From a virus: a stretch of 24,855 nucleotides of DNA. How positions within the stretch are numbered: the first letter of the stretch is position 1; each line of letters begins with the position of its first letter. Shown here piece by piece: positions 6,021 through 13,383 of the stretch. The notes under the pieces were generated by a model, which saw nothing but the letters and a program-made list of their open reading frames with translations, had not been told where the DNA came from and did no database searches. The translations under genes were made by a program, and so were the position numbers. Where the stretch lies: the IMG/VR virus record IMGVR_UViG_3300048031_000012, positions 1 to 24,855 of that record. One strand, written 5' to 3'.

Positions 6021-6142
6021 GTAACGAGGAACTAATCGCAGTGCTTGAAGAACACGTCACTTGCGAATGGGAAATTACCGATACTGGCGAAGGTATTGTA
6101 ACAATAAACTTTATCACCAACATAGCCGAGGGAGATGAATAA
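6017..6142 (+). CDS. Hypothetical 41-aa protein
   Basis: A very short acidic protein beginning MSNEELIAVLEEHVTCEW and ending AEGDE. Its ATG (6017-6019) overlaps the previous stop as ATGA, and its own stop overlaps the next start as TAATG, so it is coupled on both sides and leaves no gap. That tight fit is the main evidence that it is translated. No domain is recognisable. Confidence 0.6.
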   Translation: MSNEELIAVLEEHVTCEWEITDTGEGIVTINFITNIAEGDE

Positions 6143-6363
6143 TGAGTAAGATTGGCAACTATGTAGTAGGACTACAGGAGCAAGAGATTTTCATCGAATG
6201 TCCTGAGTGCAAAGACACAGATCAACACGGTAAAGTTACAGGCGAGGAGTTCAAGTGGACAGGTGGCATGTACGAGCCATTCGAAACATGGGTTGATTGC
6301 GAAAACTGTAATGGACTTGGGGAGATCGAACGTGATTACGACGACGATTCGTGTGGGCAATAA
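6142..6363 (+). CDS. Small zinc-ribbon protein (DnaJ-like Cys pairs)
   Basis: This 73-residue protein has CPEC (C20/C23) and CENCNGLG (C53/C56), reminiscent of the CxxCxGxG repeats of DnaJ zinc domains, so it probably folds around one zinc ion. An acidic tail (DYDDDS) follows. Start ATG 6142 shares a base with the preceding stop and has GAGGGAG upstream. The last codons and stop are buried in a hairpin (6351-6373). It is the second zinc-ribbon protein of the early operon. Partner unknown. Confidence 0.75.
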   Translation: MSKIGNYVVGLQEQEIFIECPECKDTDQHGKVTGEEFKWTGGMYEPFETWVDCENCNGLGEIERDYDDDSCGQ

Positions 6364-6373
6364 ATGCCCACGC
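6351..6373 (+). promoter_or_regulatory. Hairpin spanning a stop codon
   Basis: GTGGGCA (6353-6359) pairs with TGCCCAC (6365-6371) around a 5-nt loop that contains the TAA stop. One wobble and one more pair extend the stem to nine. No U-tract follows, so it is more likely an mRNA processing, stability or pausing element at the 3' end of the first gene group than an intrinsic terminator. Confidence 0.5.
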
Positions 6374-6420
6374 AGATGCTTTAAACTAAACAATAACATT
6401 TAACAACAGGATAACAACAA

Positions 6421-7518
6421 ATGACACTAACATATTCATCATTCGGGAGCTTCGACGAGGTAGTGGCTCACTACGAAAGCATAAAGCCAATGGGCGGTAG
6501 TGGTAACAAGGGTAAAGACATCAGACCCATAGGTGATCGCAAACGTAAGTACGAACGTATCGTAAAGATAAGCAACAACTGCTATGCACTATCAGACGGC
6601 TTTCACTTTGGTGATGCACACTTTAATTGGGGTTGGGGCTATACAGCTTCTGCTGAGTATGTACCTACACTAAAGGACATGGAGAAGTATGCACCTATCA
6701 TATGGCGCAAGAAACGTGACGGCACAGAACAAGTCACAATACGCAACGGGTATGGAAATCACGCGCACAACTCACGCTATGCTTTTATAAACAGGCATAC
6801 ACCAAAAGGTCTGGGGTTTGTTGTCGACAATGGTAAACAGTATGTGACTAAGACAATGGGTAGGTATCCTGACCATAGGCATGACGAACGATATTACTTA
6901 GCCAAGACCCATACCGCACCGCGTGTTATCTACGACCACATAAATGATCAGCAAAACGCTAATTGGTATCAAAAAAATGCTAAGAAGTGGGTCATGTTAC
7001 ACGACGACAACTCTGCCTTAGTGTTCAACAAAGCCGAAAGTAAAGATCGGTTCTCTGGTGTTGACTGGGTACATGCCAAGGGTACAGGACGCGCACTGCC
7101 GAAAGCGCCGCGTGTGAACATAGAACTCAAAGCCAAGTACAAGGACTCAATCAAAAAGTTTTTCGAATGGGGTATGACTATGTCACCGCTAATGCCATTG
7201 GAGGACAACGAGTACCTGTATAAACATCATCAAGACTTGGTTGAAGCCTACGGTCAAACAAGGAACAACCACTGGAGGAAAGTAGATGGTATGAGAGGAC
7301 GTGAGATTGTGCGTAGTAGTAGACACCCTGCACGGCTAGCGTTTTGGATAGAGTTTGCCAAACAATGCTATGCACCAGACGAGCAGAGTTGGAGTTTCAA
7401 CAGTTCGCCGTTGCTGACTAAAATAAAAACCAAAGAAGATATTTCCCATGTACGAGCATGCTTCAACAGATTTATCAACACAGAACTTGGGTTCATTACA
7501 AAAGGAGAACAACTATGA
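6421..7518 (+). CDS. Large hypothetical early protein, 365 aa
   Basis: I do not recognise this protein. It is basic and rich in Tyr, His and Asn, with segments such as YGNHAHNSRYAFINRH and RYPDHRHDERYYLAKTH; the many His and Asp residues could bind metal, but no known catalytic motif is clear. The gene starts at ATG 6421 with AGGATAAC upstream, after a 57-nt A-rich leader that begins with the hairpin at 6351-6373. A 15-bp palindrome lies at codons 14-18 (VVAHY). Its stop overlaps the next start (ATGA), which suggests that it and the 7515-8405 protein are made together and may work as a pair. Confidence 0.75.
   Translation: MTLTYSSFGSFDEVVAHYESIKPMGGSGNKGKDIRPIGDRKRKYERIVKISNNCYALSDGFHFGDAHFNWGWGYTASAEYVPTLKDMEKYAPIIWRKKRDGTEQVTIRNGYGNHAHNSRYAFINRHTPKGLGFVVDNGKQYVTKTMGRYPDHRHDERYYLAKTHTAPRVIYDHINDQQNANWYQKNAKKWVMLHDDNSALVFNKAESKDRFSGVDWVHAKGTGRALPKAPRVNIELKAKYKDSIKKFFEWGMTMSPLMPLEDNEYLYKHHQDLVEAYGQTRNNHWRKVDGMRGREIVRSSRHPARLAFWIEFAKQCYAPDEQSWSFNSSPLLTKIKTKEDISHVRACFNRFINTELGFITKGEQL
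6460..6474 (+). repeat. 15-bp palindrome GTAGTG-GCT-CACTAC (site 8), inside a gene
   Basis: A perfect family member near the 5' end of the 6421-7518 gene, encoding VVAHY. It is read in a different frame from sites 5 and 7, so the conserved element is the nucleotide sequence rather than a peptide. Confidence 0.85.
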
Positions 7519-8405
7519 GTGACTTAGAATTAAAATTAGTAAGAGATTTAGAAAAACCAAACCCAGATTATAAGGTATATACACCTAATCTAGATGTGCA
7601 GATGATGGCAGATGCACTAACCAAAAAGGTTCGCGGTTACAAGACCGCGCCTAAAAGTTTGGAATCCATGTGGGTTTACAGACCGCAAGACACCTACGCT
7701 ATGGGTTGGATAAGATACGCAGACGTGTTTCAAGGTGGTACAGGTGACAAGCGGCATGCTGTTTATTCGCCTAACATACAGAACGGCAAGTACTCGTATG
7801 GAGATAATTGCTTCATGTCTTCAGCACTGCATTTCAACAAGGGGTTACTTAACGCATGTAAATACCTACGCCCACCAACCGCAAAGCAAGCGTTGCAACA
7901 AGTGCAAAGGGATTTTGCTAGAGGTGTGTCTCGTTCGTTGGACGAAGTAAAGACCAAGGCGCACAAGATAACGAACAAGATCGACACCGATGTATTTGGT
8001 AGGACACGCCTAAACACTGCACCTCTTAAAAGAGAACTCGCTAACATACTAAAATCAGACTATGAGTTTCTCGACAAAGAACTTGAAGTGCAACTAACCG
8101 AAGCCTTTGAAGCGGTTAAGGAGCTACATGATGGCAGAGATATACATGATAGAGACCACACATTTATTGAGGTCATACAAGCTCAAGGTGCTAATCTATA
8201 TCGAGGCTTCAAGAGAGTAAGCCAAAGCTACTCACTGTTTCGTCACGACGATAGCGCTGAGAACAAGATAGTGTACACACAGGAAGAACTACCAGAGAAC
8301 CTACTCGGTGCGATGTCTGTGCTATCTATGGTCGAGGAAGATCAGTATGTTGCAGGTGTTGGATATCGTGCAGGGGAAAATATGTTCTACATCAAAGGTG
8401 AGTGA
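7515..8405 (+). CDS. Hypothetical early protein, 296 aa
   Basis: Start ATG 7515 is well placed behind AAGGAG (7502-7507) and overlaps the preceding stop. I see no catalytic motif. The N-terminal ~110 residues are mixed alpha/beta with many aromatics (MWVYRPQDTYAMGWIRYADV). Residues about 115-220 are strongly helical and charged, and a small beta-rich end follows. This could be a structural or DNA-associated early protein, but function is unknown. It is coupled to its neighbours on both sides (ATGA at its start, GTGA at its end). Confidence 0.75.
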   Translation: MSDLELKLVRDLEKPNPDYKVYTPNLDVQMMADALTKKVRGYKTAPKSLESMWVYRPQDTYAMGWIRYADVFQGGTGDKRHAVYSPNIQNGKYSYGDNCFMSSALHFNKGLLNACKYLRPPTAKQALQQVQRDFARGVSRSLDEVKTKAHKITNKIDTDVFGRTRLNTAPLKRELANILKSDYEFLDKELEVQLTEAFEAVKELHDGRDIHDRDHTFIEVIQAQGANLYRGFKRVSQSYSLFRHDDSAENKIVYTQEELPENLLGAMSVLSMVEEDQYVAGVGYRAGENMFYIKGE

Positions 8406-8665
8406 GCGTGGGAACAACTGACACTATCACGTACCGCGTGACAATACACCCTACTACAAATAAGGTTAATGTAATGTCTTTTGATCTAGACGCTATTGAC
8501 GCGACAGGTTTAGGAGTATATGACACTATAAACGAAACACCTAAATGGATCAGGGAGCGTATCGCTACACTTATGCTCGTTGATCCTACACCACCTACTG
8601 AACCAATAGAAGGTGTAGGTCACAGGATCGACAAAACTACTTATTGGATTTACGCTGATAGGTAG
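8402..8665 (+). CDS. Hypothetical 87-aa protein, GTG start
   Basis: The likely start is GTG at 8402, overlapping the preceding TGA as GTGA; GTG at 8408 is an alternative with slightly better Shine-Dalgarno spacing. The protein has a beta-rich N-terminus (TITYRVTIHPTTNKVNVMSF), an amphipathic helix (PKWIRERIATLMLV) and a C-terminal strand (TTYWIYADR). Proteins with this outline occur in other marine phages without known function. Its TAG stop is supplied by the palindrome at 8662-8676. Confidence 0.7.
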   Translation: MSVGTTDTITYRVTIHPTTNKVNVMSFDLDAIDATGLGVYDTINETPKWIRERIATLMLVDPTPPTEPIEGVGHRIDKTTYWIYADR

Positions 8666-8676
8666 TGACACACTAC
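8662..8676 (+). repeat. 15-bp palindrome GTAGTG-ACA-CACTAC (site 9), carries a stop codon
   Basis: A perfect family member. TAG at 8663-8665 is the stop codon of the 8402-8665 gene. It stands 11 nt before the G-rich hairpin at 8688-8711, so the two form a tandem structured element. Confidence 0.9.
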
Positions 8677-8687
8677 CAATTTAACTT

Positions 8688-8711
8688 TGGGGGGCGGACA
8701 TCTGCCCCCCA
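8688..8711 (+). promoter_or_regulatory. G/C-rich intergenic hairpin
   Basis: GGGGGGC (8689-8695) and GCCCCCC (8704-8710) form a perfect stem, extended inwards by one wobble and one pair to an ACAT loop and outwards by T-A. It is very stable but no U-run follows within 15 nt on either strand. It lies 33 nt before the nuclease gene and may act as an RNA processing or pausing element. Confidence 0.6.
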
Positions 8712-8743
8712 TCGAAGCCAGTTATTTTACATGGAGATCAACA

Positions 8744-9052
8744 ATGGCAACAACACCAGAAGCTAAAGTAAAGAAGGTAGTGACTAACTACCTAAAGAAG
8801 ATGGGAGCATACTACTTCTACCCTGTTACAGGTGGATTTGGACGAAGCGGCGTACCTGACATAATCGCATGCTACAAAGGTCTGTTCCTTGGTATTGAAT
8901 GTAAAGCAGGGAAGGGGAAGACTACCGCACTGCAACAGAAGAACCTAGATGATATCAAAACAGCAGGGGGTTTTGATTGGGTTGTAAACGAAACAAATAT
9001 GCACCAAACACAAACACAGATTAAGTATTGGGCATCAACACAACAGGAATAA
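8744..9052 (+). CDS. VRR-NUC domain nuclease
   Basis: At 102 residues this is a stand-alone VRR-NUC protein of the PD-(D/E)XK superfamily. The catalytic pattern is GVPDII (D39), then GIECKAG (E52, K54), and a downstream Gln (Q64) in TALQQKN. Phage and bacterial stand-alone VRR-NUC enzymes cut structured DNA such as Holliday junctions, so a role in resolving replication or recombination intermediates fits the nearby polymerase and helicases. Start ATG 8744 has GGAG about 8 nt upstream; longer in-frame starts would run through the hairpin. An imperfect palindrome (8777-8791) lies in its N-terminal helix. Confidence 0.9.
   Translation: MATTPEAKVKKVVTNYLKKMGAYYFYPVTGGFGRSGVPDIIACYKGLFLGIECKAGKGKTTALQQKNLDDIKTAGGFDWVVNETNMHQTQTQIKYWASTQQE
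8777..8791 (+). repeat. Imperfect 15-bp palindrome GTAGTG-ACT-AACTAC (site 10), inside a gene
   Basis: It differs from the family consensus at one position (C to A at the start of the right arm). It lies in the VRR-NUC gene, encoding VVTNY in the same reading frame as site 8. It may be a decayed or weaker site. Confidence 0.6.
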
Positions 9053-9057
9053 ACAAT

Positions 9058-9591
9058 ATGAACATTTTGAATAACATGGAATCGCAAGAAGTTTTTATCG
9101 TACATCAAATGCCTACAGGCACTGCCTTTGGGGTACGGGTCGATAACGGCGAAAAGGTTTTTATAAACTCTAAGCTAGCTAAGAAGCACACTGTCGCAGA
9201 AGAACAAGTACGGACACTTGTACTAATCCCGAACACTAAGATCGACACACCTTGGCAAGCTGTTGGTGTATCTGGGATTGATATTTCGCACTTTGAAAAG
9301 CCGACACCTCGAGTAAACACTATCGACTTAGAAGATCGTATTGTGAAGTATTTCAGAGAGGATGAAAATATGCACGCGATTGATGCTGAAAAATTGGCGG
9401 AAGCATTAGACGTAGACGTTATATCTATGCAAAAAACACTGGAATATATGCACACTGCAGGGGAAATAAGTAGGGCTGAGGTACATTGTGAGAGTGGGCA
9501 ACATGCACCCGATTGGGTTTTATGGTCTCCCCACAACGAATGGTTCGAGCTACGGGTAGATACTTCTGCGGTGGATGGGTATAGAGATTAA
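9058..9591 (+). CDS. Putative winged-helix protein, 177 aa
   Basis: Residues about 10-65 resemble a small beta domain (GTAFGVRVDNGEKVFINS). Residues about 90-145 look like a winged helix: LEDRIVKYF, then AEKLAEALDVDVISMQKTLEYMHTAG and a short beta wing. This suggests a DNA- or RNA-binding regulator. ATG 9058 is preceded by AGGA and lies five bases after the nuclease stop; the alternative ATG at 9076 lacks a ribosome-binding site. The stop shares a base with the next start (TAATG). Domain calls are by eye, and another fold remains possible. Confidence 0.65.
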   Translation: MNILNNMESQEVFIVHQMPTGTAFGVRVDNGEKVFINSKLAKKHTVAEEQVRTLVLIPNTKIDTPWQAVGVSGIDISHFEKPTPRVNTIDLEDRIVKYFREDENMHAIDAEKLAEALDVDVISMQKTLEYMHTAGEISRAEVHCESGQHAPDWVLWSPHNEWFELRVDTSAVDGYRD

Positions 9592-9782
9592 TGCACGACA
9601 AAAAGAAACTAACACCCGCCCTCGAATACGAATTACAGTTCTTACGAAAACAAGTAGACTTTTGGCAACAGCAATACGTACAGCCAACTGCATCACCATC
9701 TGCACGGGATCGTTACGATTACGCCAAAACAGATTTGACTAAGTTTGTAAGCAACCGCCGCAAAGAAGGATACAACATATGA
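9591..9782 (+). CDS. Hypothetical 63-aa helical protein
   Basis: A short, charged protein with two predicted helices (ALEYELQFLRKQVDFWQQQY and RYDYAKTDLTKFVSNRRKEG), compatible with a helical hairpin or coiled coil. The ATG shares a base with the preceding stop, and its end overlaps the next gene by 4 nt. Its coupling between a winged-helix protein and the HTH-diphosphohydrolase is the only functional hint. Confidence 0.65.
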   Translation: MHDKKKLTPALEYELQFLRKQVDFWQQQYVQPTASPSARDRYDYAKTDLTKFVSNRRKEGYNI

Positions 9783-10234
9783 CCAAGAAAGAAGAACGTG
9801 TGTGGACGTATCTACTTGCCAACCGCAAGGCAAGTTCTATCCAAGTAGCTGAGGCAACGAGTACGAGCGTGGAATATGTAGATAAGATGATAGAAACTAT
9901 ATCGTCACCCAACTGGAGAGAAGAAGTACCTGTGCCTAAGTTTGTAAAGGACGACAACGCTAAGACTAGGTACGATCTACTGCCACCAGAGTTACTCGAA
10001 GAAACAGCAAAAGTCCTTACGTTTGGCGCACAGAAGTATAGCGCGCACAACTGGGCGCAAGGTGCATCTTGGAGTAGATACTTTAGCGCAATGATGCGTC
10101 ACATGTGGGCTTGGTGGAGAGGTGAAGATAATGACCCCGAAACAGGGTTTTCACACTTAGCACACGCCGCATGCTGTCTTAGCTTTCTCATAGCTTATCA
10201 GCGGCGCGGCCTTGGAGAGGACGATAGAGTATAA
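9779..10234 (+). CDS. HTH domain fused to dATP/dGTP diphosphohydrolase-like domain (MazG-related)
   Basis: This 151-residue protein has two parts. Residues 1-45 look like a helix-turn-helix (RVWTYLLANRKASSIQVAEA, then STSVEYVDKMIE). Residues about 60-142 match the phage dATP/dGTP diphosphohydrolase domain (former DUF5664): RYDLLPPELLEETAKVL, FGAQKYSAHNW, SWSRYFSAMMRHMWAWWRGE and ETGFSHLAHAACC, with the Glu, Asp and His residues expected to bind metal and nucleotide. Family members hydrolyse purine dNTPs to dNMP plus pyrophosphate and help shape the phage nucleotide pool; MazZ of 2-aminoadenine phages is a relative. The HTH fusion is unusual and could link DNA binding to nucleotide hydrolysis, or simply be a structural extension. 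Confidence 0.8.
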   Translation: MTKKEERVWTYLLANRKASSIQVAEATSTSVEYVDKMIETISSPNWREEVPVPKFVKDDNAKTRYDLLPPELLEETAKVLTFGAQKYSAHNWAQGASWSRYFSAMMRHMWAWWRGEDNDPETGFSHLAHAACCLSFLIAYQRRGLGEDDRV

Positions 10235-10596
10235 TGGGCAGTAAAATTAAACCTATAACTGAAAAGATAATTACTCTTAGTAAAGCGGGTATGTGTAAGG
10301 AAGACATAGCACGAGAAGTACAAGGGACTTACGCACAGGTTGCCGCGTCCATAGCAAGGGCGCAAAGGCGCGGAGATTTGCCGCCAAATAAGCCAGTTCC
10401 CATCACAGACATAGCATCGTTTAGACGTCGTTACGATATTAAGACAGGTAGTGTTGGTTCGTCGTTGGTAGAAAACACCACCAAAGAAGTATGGGATTTT
10501 GCCGCAGACCAAATGCTAAGAAACGATTACCCTAGCTTGGCAGATTACCTCGTCGATTTGTTAGTAGATGAATACTACAAAAAGAAAGTTAACTAA
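10234..10596 (+). CDS. Putative HTH DNA-binding protein, 120 aa
   Basis: Residues about 8-45 form a likely helix-turn-helix: TEKIITLSKAGMCKEDIAREV, then YAQVAASIARAQRRGD, like the resolvase/Myb-type modules common in phages. The rest is mixed, with an acidic helical C-terminus (SLADYLVDLLVDEYY). The ATG shares a base with the previous stop (TAATG), and its stop in turn overlaps the polymerase start. Immediate proximity to the polymerase gene suggests a regulatory or replication-accessory role; the target is unknown. Confidence 0.7.
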   Translation: MGSKIKPITEKIITLSKAGMCKEDIAREVQGTYAQVAASIARAQRRGDLPPNKPVPITDIASFRRRYDIKTGSVGSSLVENTTKEVWDFAADQMLRNDYPSLADYLVDLLVDEYYKKKVN

Positions 10597-12422
10597 TGGA
10601 TGTATATACGCTCGACTTTGAGACTTACTATGATCAGGACTACTCACTATCTAAGATGACGACAGAAGATTATGTGCGCGACTCGCGGTTCGAAGTAATC
10701 GGCCTTGCTATAAAAAAGAATGATAAAGCCACTCAGTACTTAAACGACCCCGCGACCATTGAACGTCTACTATCATACATAGACTTCTCTCAGAGCGCCA
10801 TCCTAGCACAGAACACTATGTTCGATGGAGCTATACTAAGTTGGAGATATGGTGTGAAGCCGAAGGTTTGGTTCGATACTATGTGCATGGGTAGAGGTTT
10901 ACACGGCGTGGATGCAGGCGCATCATTGCGGGCTTTGTCTGAACGCTACGGTATTGGTGAGAAAGGTTTCGAAGTACACAACGCCAAGGGCAAACGCCGC
11001 GCCGATTTCACCGCGGAAGAAGCTAAGAAGTATGGCGAGTATTGCATACAGGATGTCGAGTTAACGTATAAGCTGTTTAAGATTATGGGGGCTAACTTTC
11101 CGCGCACTGAGCTAAAGCTGATCGACGTTACATTACGTATGTTTATTGACCCGATACTTGATCTAGACCTCGGGTTGTTGGAACAGCACTTGGAAGACAC
11201 GCAAGATCGTAAGGATAAACTGCTGCGCGATGCAGGGGTGACCGATAAGAAAGACTTGATGTCAAATCTAAAGTTCGCTGACATGCTACGTGATCTTGGT
11301 GTCGAGCCGCCTATGAAGACCAGTCTGACAACAGGTAAGGAGACGTACGCCTTTGCTAAGAGCGACGAAGACTTCAAGGCATTACAGGAGCATGCTGATG
11401 ATCGTGTACAATCTCTAGTAGCGGCGCGCCTTGGGAACAAATCTACTCTTGAGGAAACACGTACGCAGAGGTTTATAGGTATATCTAAACGTGGTCGTTT
11501 ACCCGTACCGATTAGGTACTACGCGGCGCACACCGGCAGATGGGGTGGGTCAGATAAAATTAACTTACAAAACCTACCGAGCCGTGGGCCAAATGGTAAG
11601 AAGTTAAAGAAGGCTATCATTGCACCAGAAGGACACACAGTTGTCGAAGCCGATTCGTCCCAAATCGAGGCGCGAGTGCTTGCGTGGTTCGCAGGGCAGA
11701 ACGATCTTGTAGATCAGTTCGCCAAGGGTGAGGACGTGTACAAGTATATGGCGTCAAGTATATACAACGTGGCCGTAGAAGACGTGACTAAAGACCAAAG
11801 GTTCGTGGGTAAGACTACAATTCTAGGTGCGGGCTACGGCATGGGGGCAGAGAAGTTCGGCATGCAGTTAAAGACGTTTGGGTTTGAGGTGTCTGAGGAC
11901 GAGGCAAGACGGATTATATCTATCTATCGAGAAGCTAACTTTAAGATAAGCAAGGTATGGAGAGATGCTAACTACATGGTTAAGCAGTTGGCTAACTACC
12001 GTGCTGTGCAGTTTGGTAAGAAGGGTATCATTGGGGTAGACCCTAAAAACCAAGCCCTGATAGTACCTAGTGGGTTAAAGATATTTTACCCTGAGTTACA
12101 TGGGGAGCAGTCTGAGAGTGGTTTCGAATATACATACAAAGTACGCCGAGGCCGAACACGGATATATGGTGGTAAAGTTATCGAGAACGTGTGTCAGGCT
12201 ATAGCGCGTTGCATAATAGGTGAGCAGATGCTACTAATTAATAAGAAGTATAAAGTAGTGCTTACTGTACACGATTCGATTGCATGTTGTGTACCCGACG
12301 AGGAGGTCGCTGAAGCACAAGCATACGTGGAGAGATGTATGAGATGGACACCAGACTGGGCAGAGGGCCTTCCTGTCGATTGCGAAAGTGGCACTGGCAA
12401 ATCATACGGAGATTGTGAATGA
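10596..12422 (+). CDS. polA: Family A DNA polymerase with 3'-5' exonuclease domain
   Basis: This 608-residue replicative polymerase has an N-terminal proofreading exonuclease: ExoI D7-x-E9 (DFET), ExoII N73xxFD77, ExoIII Y149xxxD153. There is no 5'-3' exonuclease domain, as usual in phages. Polymerase motifs are motif A DSSQIEAR (D353), motif B RFVGKTTILGAGYG (402-415) and motif C VHDS (D560). In motif B, Leu410 occupies the position of E. coli Phe762 / T7 Tyr526. In published surveys of viral PolA, Leu762 variants were linked to slower polymerases and often to temperate phages. Motif C reads HDS rather than the common HDE, as in many phage relatives. It overlaps the preceding gene as TAATG and the following nuclease gene as ATGA. 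Confidence 0.96.
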   Translation: MDVYTLDFETYYDQDYSLSKMTTEDYVRDSRFEVIGLAIKKNDKATQYLNDPATIERLLSYIDFSQSAILAQNTMFDGAILSWRYGVKPKVWFDTMCMGRGLHGVDAGASLRALSERYGIGEKGFEVHNAKGKRRADFTAEEAKKYGEYCIQDVELTYKLFKIMGANFPRTELKLIDVTLRMFIDPILDLDLGLLEQHLEDTQDRKDKLLRDAGVTDKKDLMSNLKFADMLRDLGVEPPMKTSLTTGKETYAFAKSDEDFKALQEHADDRVQSLVAARLGNKSTLEETRTQRFIGISKRGRLPVPIRYYAAHTGRWGGSDKINLQNLPSRGPNGKKLKKAIIAPEGHTVVEADSSQIEARVLAWFAGQNDLVDQFAKGEDVYKYMASSIYNVAVEDVTKDQRFVGKTTILGAGYGMGAEKFGMQLKTFGFEVSEDEARRIISIYREANFKISKVWRDANYMVKQLANYRAVQFGKKGIIGVDPKNQALIVPSGLKIFYPELHGEQSESGFEYTYKVRRGRTRIYGGKVIENVCQAIARCIIGEQMLLINKKYKVVLTVHDSIACCVPDEEVAEAQAYVERCMRWTPDWAEGLPVDCESGTGKSYGDCE

Positions 12423-13093
12423 GTAAAGCCGCGCCGTGGTCGTTTAGTCGGATCAAAGCATTTGAGCAATGCCCCAAACAGTTCTACCATGAGAAGGTAC
12501 TCAAGCAGTATCCGTTCAGAGAAACCGAGGCCATGCGCTACGGTACTGAGTTTCACAAGGCATGTGAGGATTACATAGGTAAAGGTACTCCTGTACCCGC
12601 CAAGTTCGACTTTATAAAACCTACGTTGGATTCCCTTAATAACAAAAAAGGTAAGAAGATAGTAGAGCAGAAGTTAGGCTTGACCGCTGACCTAGAACCC
12701 TGCAGTTTCTTTGCAAAAGATGTATGGTTTAGAGGTATTGTTGATCTTGCGATCATAGATAAAGAAACTGGGGTGGGTTGGATCGTTGACTACAAGACAG
12801 GCAGATCGGCGAAGTATGCTGACAAAGGCCAGTTGGAGTTGATGGCGTTGACAATCTTTAAACATTACCCCGAGGTCACTAAGCTAAATGCAGGTCTGTT
12901 GTTCGTTATTGCCAAGAGCCTTGTCAAAGCCGAATATGAAATAGACTTACAGCAACTTCTATGGGGGAAATGGTTAGCAAACTATGCTAAGATGGAGAAA
13001 GCGTTCGAGGTGGATGTTTGGAATCCAAAGCCATCTGGACTGTGTAAACGACACTGTCAAGTAGTTGAGTGTCCCCATAATGGAGCAAACTAA
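12419..13093 (+). CDS. Cas4/RecB-like PD-(D/E)XK nuclease with four conserved Cys
   Basis: This 224-residue nuclease begins with the SFSRIKAFEQCPKQFYHEK signature of the PDDEXK_1 family. Catalytic residues are H46 (YGTEFHKACE), D109 (RGIVDL), D124-Y-K126 (VDYKTG) and Q138 in the QLEL helix. C18 plus the C-terminal C209, C213 and C218 match the four-cysteine iron-sulphur layout of Cas4 and AddB. Known relatives degrade DNA ends as exonucleases. Here it is coupled (ATGA) to DNA polymerase and lacks any CRISPR neighbours, so a part in phage replication or recombination, or in host DNA degradation, is more likely than adaptation. Confidence 0.9.
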   Translation: MSKAAPWSFSRIKAFEQCPKQFYHEKVLKQYPFRETEAMRYGTEFHKACEDYIGKGTPVPAKFDFIKPTLDSLNNKKGKKIVEQKLGLTADLEPCSFFAKDVWFRGIVDLAIIDKETGVGWIVDYKTGRSAKYADKGQLELMALTIFKHYPEVTKLNAGLLFVIAKSLVKAEYEIDLQQLLWGKWLANYAKMEKAFEVDVWNPKPSGLCKRHCQVVECPHNGAN

Positions 13094-13383
13094 TGCCATA
13101 CGTAAATAAACCCCGCCCATACAAAAAAGAATATCAACAGCAGAAAGCGAGAGGAGAACACGAAGCTCGTATGGAGCGACAACGCGCCAGACGTGCGATG
13201 GATAAGAAAGGTAAAGATGCCAACAAGAATGGCAAAGCCGACAAGCGAGAAGGTAAAGATATCGCTCACAAGAAGGCACTAAGTAAAGGCGGCACAAACA
13301 AGGACGGATACAAAGTCCAAAGCCGTAAGAAAAATCGAGCCGCGGGTGGTGCTATGAGCAGCCCCAAAAAGAAGAAAAAGTAG
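13093..13383 (+). CDS. Highly basic conserved phage protein, 96 aa
   Basis: Lys and Arg make up roughly a third of this protein. It begins MPYVNKPRPYKKEYQQQKA, has HEARMERQRARRAMDKKGKD, a central GKDIAHKKALSKGGTNKDG and ends in a poly-Lys tail. Proteins with the same HKKALSKGG core are widespread in phages with no assigned role. Its charge suggests nucleic-acid binding or co-packaging with DNA. The start shares a base with the nuclease stop, and its TAG stop is supplied by the palindrome at 13380-13394. Confidence 0.8.
   Translation: MPYVNKPRPYKKEYQQQKARGEHEARMERQRARRAMDKKGKDANKNGKADKREGKDIAHKKALSKGGTNKDGYKVQSRKKNRAAGGAMSSPKKKKK

Noticed and set aside
8688-8711. Intrinsic terminator at the G-rich hairpin
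   Set aside because: No U-tract follows on either strand, and the operon clearly continues.
9779-12422. A 2-aminoadenine (Z) genome synthesis cluster
   Set aside because: Only a MazZ-related domain and a polymerase A are here; PurZ and DatZ are not in the window, so it is kept only as a question in the findings.
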